Positions 58,901-64,000 of a DNA stretch of 64,000 bases are shown in pieces. A model generated the notes under the pieces. The model made no database searches. It was not told where the DNA came from and saw only the letters and a list, made by a program, of their open reading frames with translations. The DNA is from Pedobacter quisquiliarum. GTDB taxonomy: Bacteria; Bacteroidota; Bacteroidia; Sphingobacteriales; Sphingobacteriaceae. Every line of letters begins with the position of its first letter. The stretch's first letter is position 1. The stretch lies in NCBI RefSeq assembly GCF_014642175.1, contig NZ_BMIL01000002.1, positions 460,854 through 524,853 on the forward strand, read 5' to 3'. The translations under genes and the position numbers were made by a program.

Positions 58901-59220
58901 ATTTCCTGCGAGGCATAACCGACGAATGTAAAAACAAGCACGGCACTTTCACCAGTGACGCTGATTTGGTAACGACCATTTCCATCCGAAACGGTTCCCT
59001 GATTTGAGTTTGTGAGCCGGATACTTACGCCGGGTAAGGCTTGGTTTGTTCCAGCATCTGTAATCTGGCCAGATATAATGTGCTGTGGTTGCGAGATGCC
59101 CGAAAGGATTAATGATTTAGTGGGATTTGCATTAGTCTGTTGGTTTGCACAAAGACAAAGCATGAGGCTAAGGCATAGTGAAACTGGTTTGAGAATTTTT
59201 GGGCGTAAAGATTTTTCCAT
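55951..59220 (-). CDS. SusC/RagA-family TonB-linked outer-membrane transporter
   Basis: 1089 residues. Signal peptide, then the regulatory domain ISGQITDAGTNQALPGVSIR, the plug TLSGRVAGVQITNSSGGIGA, PLFVVDGVPISNN and VLKGPNAAALYGSRAANGVV, and a barrel ending SLPSTRSFGFSLNLNF. It is the first gene of the operon with SusD, phosphatase and disulfide reductase. The partner phosphatase suggests import of phosphorylated organic compounds rather than plain glycans. About 210 nt separates it from the divergent S41 peptidase gene. Confidence 0.94.
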   Translation of the reverse strand: MEKSLRPKILKPVSLCLSLMLCLCANQQTNANPTKSLILSGISQPQHIISGQITDAGTNQALPGVSIRLTNSNQGTVSDGNGRYQISVTGESAVLVFTFVGYASQEITVASRKVINIQLSENDNKLNEVVVTALGITREAKSIGFSAQKVDGDLLSESHEPNLLNTLSGRVAGVQITNSSGGIGASANIQIRGQNFASGYNYNNSPLFVVDGVPISNNNEQSTRAFSGRQDYNNPNMTSGEGEVDYGNAAAEIDPNDIESITVLKGPNAAALYGSRAANGVVLITTKTGKNTKGVGVSFNSHTSFESPLKLPDYQYVYGQGRDGQYAYVDGAGGGINDNVLENWGPAMNGQLIPQFDSPIDPITGSRIPTPFVASPNQLKDFFVTGQTYTNNLSIASSNDKLHFRLSYTNLNQKGIVENTDLNRNTIGFNSGYAITPKLKVDANLNYVNTASDNRTSYGAKNEDAIMKIFLYMPRNVNMASLRNYWSPGSSNQLQNTPIYNANGARLNNPYFVANENLNGNNRDRVFGNVKLSYAFLPNLSLMVRTGRDFYNDKRTMRHATSSAQFVNGNYQEDDVYFLETNHDVLLSYNTKFKESFSFNANAGGNLLTQVSKRLGAIAGRLAIPNVYNLTNNAVPIVAGNTYQEKRINSIYATTQLGFKDVVFLDLTGRNDWSSALPKQNNSYFYPSASLSVVASDLFNMSSPALSFLKLRGSVSSVRRDLEPYQTASNFQVSQGWNGATVAVHNNNYPNADIRPEKVASYEFGFDSRFLNNRIGLDVTYYKSTTTDLIIPVTLNPSAGYDTKLMNVGKMNNQGLEVMLSATPVKSSNFSWDASVNFAMNRNKVISLAENIGISRIRQLERWASLELRTENTKGDGSFGSLYGDYLIYNQQGLTHRNGLPQEENGDWGYLGNVNPDFTAGITNNFRYKKVSLNVLFSMQEGGVVHSRTYIEGINAGSLKESLVNRDANGAGTMIGGGVDVDTKNPNTTAVTVRNYWRAYYNNDAIATFDASYLKLREVKLSYALPALLLQKVAVKTGSISFVGRNLLLWSDVPNIDPEVSAYDGQFQGVEAMSLPSTRSFGFSLNLNF

Positions 59221-59431
59221 GTTTTTGATTTAACTTTTGTTGCATGCTGATGCCAACGTGCAATGCGCCAAAGGTAAAATCGTGTTATTAAGCCTGGGTT
59301 AACGTTACAATAGCTTGCCGACAGGTCGCGGAGTGCTATCATCAGCTTAATACTGCTTTGATCGTTATTGTAAGTTATATATAGACGATATACTTTATCT
59401 TAGGGTAAACACTAGATTAACATAGCTCAAT

Positions 59432-61057
59432 ATGAAGTACAAACTACCACTCTTATCCATGCTCGCGTTAGGGATTGGATTTTCCGACTGTATGGCTCAA
59501 GCCCCTGCACCCGACCTTTCACCCGCTGCAAACCTCCGAAAGCAATTGCAGAATGGCGATTTTGAAATATCTAATTACAATACTGCATGTTACTTTTCAT
59601 TGGCTGGAGATCGCGATCTCGCCTTTGCCTATTTAAAGAAAGCCGTAATGGATGATGGATTTTCTAACCTAAGAACAATTCAGAATGATAGTGACCTTAA
59701 GCCGCTTCATGAGGATACACGATGGAACTCGATGATTGCGCAGGTGGAGGAAAACACGAAGAAGTGGAAAAAACTTGATGCCACATACTTCAATCAGGAT
59801 GGCTTCTGGAATAGCAAGGCCCTAAAAACACCTTATAAAGCCGAACTTTCAGAGGACGAGAGAGTAGCCGGATTATCTAAGTTCTGGTCTGAGGCCAAGT
59901 ACAACTTCGTGAATTTCGACCTGGTTCCAAACCTGAACTTCGATTCTTTATACCTTGCTTACCTCCCGAAAGTGAAGGCAAGCAAGTCTACCATCGACTA
60001 CTATAAAGTTATGACGCAATTTTGCGCGCAGCTGCGTGATGGCCATACCAATGTTAATCCACCAGAAGAACTCTATGAGCAAGTGTATTCGCGCCCTTTG
60101 CTACGTAGTCGCCTGATTGAAGATAAAGTATTGCTCGTAGACATCTTTGATCCTGCTTTAAAACAGCAAGGCATAAAAGTAGGGCAGGAGGTGCTATCTG
60201 TAAATGGTCTGCCAGTTAAGGAATACGCCAGAAAGTATGTTACACCTTACCAGAGTTCCTCAACACCACAGGATGAGAAAGTGCGTGCTTTCGAGTATGC
60301 GTTGTTTGCTGGTGATCTAAATGAGGAGATCAAACTTGAGTTGAAAGATGCATCCGGACGGACATCAATACATACAATTAAGCGGTTCAAACCGCAAGAC
60401 CGTTCAGCTTATATCAAATCTAGTCCTTTTGAATATAAGCTGTTGAAAGGAAATATAGCTTACGTGGCGCTGAACGCCTTTGATACGGATTCTGCTGCAA
60501 AGGCTTTTGCCAGGTACTATCCGGAAATCTCCAGAGCTGACGCCATCATTTTTGATGTTCGAAATAACGGCGGTGGAAATTCATCGGTAGGATGGAATGT
60601 TTTATCATACCTCGTTAACGAGGCTGCGCCAATCCATAAATGGTACACGCGCGAGTATAAGCCGAGCTATAGAGCCTGGCACAATACACAGGAAGTTTTT
60701 GGTGGGGCTAGTACTTTGCGCCCTAATGGTAAATTTCACTATAATAAACCAGTGGTGGTATTAACAGGTGCTAAAACCTATTCTGCTGCGGAAGATTTCG
60801 CGGCAGCATTTAAGTCCTTAAAGCGTGGTCAGATTATCGGAACGGCGACTGGCGGAAGCTCTGGTCAGCCCTTAATGATTGCGCTTCCAGGCAACCTTTC
60901 TGCGCGCATTTGTACAAAACGGGACCAGCTTGCGGATGGTGCCGACTTCGTTGGCAAGGGCGTGATACCTGATGTCGAAGTTGGGCAGACCGTCGCAGAT
61001 TTTAGAAAAGGCATAGATACCGAGCTGCAATTCGCAATCAAGACCTTGAAGAAGTAA
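59432..61057 (+). CDS. secreted S41-family peptidase with N-terminal TPR-like domain
   Basis: 541 residues. A signal sequence (ALGIGFSDCMAQ) is followed by a TPR end-of-group-like segment (CYFSLAGDRDLAFAYLKKAV, SDLKPLHEDTRW), then a helical lead-in, a PDZ-like region (KQQGIKVGQEVLSVNGLPVK) and the catalytic domain: ADAIIFDVRNNGGGNSSV and VVLTGAKTYSAAEDFAAAFK with the nucleophile Ser, then GTATGGSSGQP. It acts outside the cytoplasm on proteins or peptides. It is convergent with the MutS-like pseudogene, 32 nt between stops. Confidence 0.9.
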   Translation: MKYKLPLLSMLALGIGFSDCMAQAPAPDLSPAANLRKQLQNGDFEISNYNTACYFSLAGDRDLAFAYLKKAVMDDGFSNLRTIQNDSDLKPLHEDTRWNSMIAQVEENTKKWKKLDATYFNQDGFWNSKALKTPYKAELSEDERVAGLSKFWSEAKYNFVNFDLVPNLNFDSLYLAYLPKVKASKSTIDYYKVMTQFCAQLRDGHTNVNPPEELYEQVYSRPLLRSRLIEDKVLLVDIFDPALKQQGIKVGQEVLSVNGLPVKEYARKYVTPYQSSSTPQDEKVRAFEYALFAGDLNEEIKLELKDASGRTSIHTIKRFKPQDRSAYIKSSPFEYKLLKGNIAYVALNAFDTDSAAKAFARYYPEISRADAIIFDVRNNGGGNSSVGWNVLSYLVNEAAPIHKWYTREYKPSYRAWHNTQEVFGGASTLRPNGKFHYNKPVVVLTGAKTYSAAEDFAAAFKSLKRGQIIGTATGGSSGQPLMIALPGNLSARICTKRDQLADGADFVGKGVIPDVEVGQTVADFRKGIDTELQFAIKTLKK

Positions 61058-61089
61058 TCTTGATAAAACTGATAGCACGTCAGAACGAT

Positions 61090-62811
61090 CTAATTAAGAT
61101 CTGTTCTGGCGTCATTACTTTCAAGCATGGGTTTTAGCGGTGCATTAACTGTAGCGTCCAAATAACCATTTGCAGACTTAATAATTTCCTCCGGAAATCC
61201 GGAGACCTCCAAAAGCCTGATGGCGTTTCGTGTTTTTAAGGTGCCGTGCTTTATTTTGTAGTCGAATAGATATCCATCTGCTCCAACCAACTCCTGGAAG
61301 TGGTATTGCCCATATGCCGGATGAAGCAGTTCCGGTAGCTCTAGGTCGTGCGTGGATACCAGCACCATATTTCTTCCTTTGATCAGGTATTCCAACACGC
61401 CCTTTGCTGCGGCGACCCGCTCCATCGTGTTTGTGCCCTTAAAAAGTTCATCAATTACAAAGAGATTAAAACCAGCGCCATGCTTCGTTTGCTGCACAAA
61501 ATATTGAATTGCATCAATTTCTGCTTTATAATAGCTGTTGCCGGCCAGCAGATCATCCTGAATGCCGATAGCGGTATGGACAGTTAAGAAAGACGAGCGG
61601 TATTTGCTTGCGCATACTGTGCAGATGGTTTGCGCCAGTATTGCATTTATGGCCACGGTTCTGATGAAAGTTGTTTTCCCCGACATATTGGAGCCCGTAA
61701 TAATAATACCTTTCGTTTCGGATACCAGGCTATTTGGCTGACAAGGGTCTAACAATGGATGAAAAGCTTTTTCAAGCCCGATGTGCGGATGACTGTTATC
61801 AAATTCAGGTATACAGTAGTATTTCAATCCAGCGCGGTAGGATGCCAGAGATTGGTAGCTATCCATTTTACCTATATACTTATATAGTGTATGGATCTCT
61901 GACTTCCCATCCCTGGAGATTTCTAGGCACCTGTCCAATAAATTGATTTCAACCAGAAAAGTGATCTTGAGGTATTCGAGGAACAGCCACAAGAAAGCGG
62001 AAAAGTCATTTTGCCCTGGCTTCTCGGACTGAAGTAGAAACTAATATCTGCCGAAAGCAGATAATTTCTTGCAAGCAGCCCGAATTTCTTCGTTCTGAAA
62101 GTTCGGGTGGAGTCTGCTTAGCCTTAATGCGGATGCCCTTAATGCTGGAATCTGGGAGAAAGGAGATATGAAAAATTCTACCCTCGACTTGTTTCTGTAG
62201 TGGAAAAGCAGGTTCACGAAGAAGCTGAGGGCAAGCAGCAGTGCGAAGGCTTTGCTTACCCATATACATAATCCGAGTATAAACAGCGGTAGGAGGCTTA
62301 GTGCCAGGATCAGTAGTTTATTTGTTGCAGCGTCCAGTTTCCAATCAAAGATGATGTTTGAAATAGAATAGCTCAGCGTTCGATTTAGCTGCTGAAGTTC
62401 CATTTGCACCGCTAATCTGCTTTCTTCCTGCTCCTGGAAAAACGTGATGGCAGCATTTCGCTCTTCAAGTTCGGCCTTATTTGCGATGGGATGATGAAGC
62501 ATTGCGTATAAGTATTGCTGACCAATCTTCGATTTACACCGATCCAGCTTTGCAAAAACAGCATCCATGTTTAGGTCTTCCGCAGTTTTCCTGCCGCGAG
62601 CTGCGATAGGACTTTGCATATGGAGGTGTTTGTCGTAAGCTGAGATACGGCTCATGTCCCGAAAACATAGATTTTCTTTCGCCCAGTCTGATTTCAGTGC
62701 TCTTATTACTTGCTGTAGCCTTCTCGCGCGATATGCCCGATGGAAAAAGTAAAAAGCAAGAATGCACAGTAGAATGAAAATTGCGCTTAACAGTACGCTG
62801 CTCGTCCATAT
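61090..62811 (-). pseudogene. MutS-like ATPase gene, disrupted by in-frame amber and loss of start
   Basis: The frame runs unbroken, apart from one TAG at 62043-62041, from 62811 to 61090. The N-terminal half has a membrane helix (SSVLLSAIFILLCILAFYFF), the linker RALKSDWAKENLCFRDMSRI and two more hydrophobic stretches. The C-terminal half is a MutS-type ATPase: IIITGSNMSGKTTFIRTVAI (Walker A), LFVIDELFKGTNTMERVAAA (Walker B), STHDLELP. Downstream of the TAG the same frame continues FLLQSEKPGQNDFSAFLWLF, so this is a nonsense change, not a frameshift. At the expected start there is ATA TGG (62811) where ATG TGG would fit; the first ATG in frame is at 62655. Two truncated products or readthrough are possible, but decay is most likely. 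Confidence 0.82.
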
Positions 62812-63190
62812 GCTTGATTTATTTGGATAAAATTAAAGATATCTACTGGTATAAGGAGGGCAGCTTAGCTCTTACCATAAAGATAATAAAATTGACAAGC
62901 TATTAAATACGGGTGTTCAGGCAATATACTACACTGCCGGGAACATTGTAGATTCCTGAATTTAGGTTACATGAGAAGTCTTTTACTGTAAACAGGTGCC
63001 AGTATACTACCCCTATGAAGAGATGAACATTGTACCATAAAATCAGCATTCCTGTAAATCAAATTTAGTAATTAAGTAATAACTGTAAACAACATACAGT
63101 AATAAGCTATTCACTGTAACAAATGCCAGTATACTTAGTAGACAGAAACATGGAGATAAGCGAGCAGAAGAATCGCAGTTTATCCGGCTT

Positions 63191-63262
63191 TTGTTCGCCT
63201 ATTGTTCGCCTTTCGTTCGCCTATGCTTCGCCTCCAGCCGAAGGAAAGGCGAACAATAGGCG
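63191..63262. repeat. four 11-bp tandem repeats plus 19-bp inverted repeat
   Basis: Four degenerate 11-mers with core TTCGCCT run from 63191 to 63234. A perfect 19-bp inverted repeat pairs CGCCTATTGTTCGCCTTTC (63196-63214) with its complement at 63244-63262. An inner stem CTTCG/CGAAG (63226-63230 with 63239-63243) stacks directly on it. The transcript would form a long hairpin with an 11-nt bulge. Confidence 0.85.
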
Positions 63263-63679
63263 TCTGATGGGCTTTCCAGATGTGATGCTAACCATTAATG
63301 TGCCTTATAATGCTCTGATGTTTGATGCTCCAAGGTCCCAATAGCAGTTAATTGCGACGATAAACACGATTTGAGAGTGGTTATGCAGTAATAAAGACCT
63401 CGAATAATCATGCAAACTTAACTTGTGTACACGTAAGTTGTTCAGGTATAGCGTTATCAGCTGTTTGATGTCAAAAGAAGAGGCGACGTCTTAGATTGGG
63501 ACGGAACTGTTGTTCTTCTTACAAGATCTATTTCGTAACGGGAGTCAAATACCAGGTTGAATGAGGACAAAATCCCTTATTGTACAACTTACACAAACCC
63601 CTGTGAAGTGTTGTGAAAATGATTGCGCTTGTTTCCCAGCGAATTAGCTGGGGATAACAAGATATTTCTACATATTGTT

Positions 63680-63709
63680 TTGCAGCCAAGGATTTTTCTT
63701 CTACATTTG
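63680..63709 (+). promoter_or_regulatory. strong promoter P1
   Basis: TTG at 63680-63682, 19-nt spacer, TACATTTG at 63702-63709: a consensus match. A small hairpin (CTCCG CTT CGGAG, 63712-63724) lies at the predicted transcript start. Confidence 0.75.
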
Positions 63710-63892
63710 CACTCCGCTTCGGAGGAAGAGGATTAGTGAAAAGGATAAAGAAGTAAAGATTTGAAAGGCTGATAAAGGAGTAAGATAATGTTTCTTTTTG
63801 TGTTTACCGGAAACGTAAATGATAGCGGGCTGGAAACAGTAAGCGAGTTCTGAAAAGAGCGACAAACAAAAAGAAAAAAGAAAAATAAATTC

Positions 63893-63922
63893 TTGACAAT
63901 ATCAAAATCATTACTACCTTTG
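63893..63922 (+). promoter_or_regulatory. strong promoter P2
   Basis: TTG at 63893-63895, 19-nt spacer, TACCTTTG at 63915-63922. The leader that follows carries a CTTAAC-GGAT-GTTAAG hairpin (63946-63961). Two tandem consensus promoters followed by a non-coding leader fit an rRNA operon, whose body would lie beyond the window. Confidence 0.75.
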
Positions 63923-64000
63923 CAGTCCCAACAAACAGGGAGCCGCTTAACGGATGTTAAGAGAGGCAAAACAAACAAGATTGAAACAGCAAATTTAGCT

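Larger units (their letters stand above)
62812..64000. other. long non-coding region at the window end
   Basis: About 1.2 kb with no supported gene. It holds two similar short motifs (62985-63008 and 63113-63135, sharing ACTGTAA and GCCAGTATACT), a tandem/inverted repeat at 63191-63262, an imperfect palindrome around 63420-63439 (ACTT/AAGT arms around GTGTACAC), and two strong promoters facing the window end. The frames at 63123-63344 and 63733-63978 show no recognisable protein. Confidence 0.6.

Noticed and set aside
62534..62809. 91-codon frame starting at the only ATG near the MutS-like 5' end
   Set aside because: It is one frame off from the transmembrane and linker sequence that has clear coding character; its product is Ser/Arg-rich and meaningless.
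63191..63262. CRISPR-like array
   Set aside because: Repeat units are 11 bp and contiguous, with no spacers and no cas genes in the window.
63123..63344. 73-codon plus-strand frame over the TTCGCCT repeat
   Set aside because: It runs through the repeat array, and the translated sequence shows no family or signal.
63733..63978. 81-codon minus-strand frame over promoter P2
   Set aside because: Low-complexity Phe/Ser-rich reading antisense to a strong promoter region.

Overview
The window looks like chromosomal DNA of a Bacteroidota bacterium, most likely Sphingobacteriaceae (Pedobacter-like). The grounds are three SusC/SusD or TonB-linked uptake loci, the gliding/T9SS lipoprotein GldD, the futalosine menaquinone genes mqnB and mqnD, a NagB-PIG-L fusion, and promoters of the Bacteroidota type (TTG, about 19 nt, TAnnTTTG). 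No plasmid or phage backbone is visible. Species-level placement is inference.

Layout. Positions 1-5.7 kb (minus strand) hold the start of a DUF2490-like protein, a PepSY-like secreted protein, and a six-gene run (cupin lipoprotein, Cys-nucleophile alpha/beta hydrolase, secreted CMD protein, exported flavodoxin, second cupin lipoprotein, aldo/keto reductase) divergent from an AraC regulator at 5.9 kb. Positions 6.9-11.5 kb (plus) hold a small secreted-peptide ORF, a diheme c-type protein, the molybdenum and 2Fe-2S subunits of an isoquinoline 1-oxidoreductase-type enzyme, and a stand-alone CheB. An ALDH7-type dehydrogenase follows on the minus strand.

Positions 13.4-27.6 kb are mainly core genes: a TPR protein, a ComA-like phosphosulfolactate synthase, aroE, gldD, a metallo-hydrolase, a LolC/E-type permease with a TTG start, mqnD/mqnB, queD-folE-fabD, a 1236-residue NtrY-like kinase and a coiled-coil membrane protein. 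Positions 27.8-38.9 kb form an amino-sugar or peptidoglycan-sugar locus: a GHL10 hydrolase, a NagX-like acyltransferase that overlaps it tail-to-tail by 144 nt, a NagB-PIG-L fusion, a DeoR-type regulator, and SusC, SusD and DUF4397 genes ending in a clear terminator. Ferredoxin/FNR, lpxH and prfA follow.

Positions 42.7-46.5 kb are the accessory spot. Two copies of tRNA-Asp with its terminator (119-bp direct repeats, one mismatch) flank one AlbA_2/Schlafen-type ATP-binding gene. An intact ISL3/ISAon1-type insertion sequence (1432 bp, inverted ends, 8-bp target duplication) has landed beside it. Its transposase is split at a CCC-TAG site that fits a +1 frameshift.

Positions 46.5-61 kb hold a two-component system divergent from an outer-membrane receptor, then an operon of SusC, SusD, a phospholipase-like/alkaline phosphatase fusion and a flavoprotein disulfide reductase (probably organophosphate scavenging), then an S41 peptidase. 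Positions 61.1-62.8 kb hold a MutS-like ATPase gene with an in-frame amber codon and no usable start codon. The last 1.2 kb is non-coding, with an unusual repeat/hairpin and two near-perfect tandem promoters pointing out of the window, perhaps into an rRNA operon.
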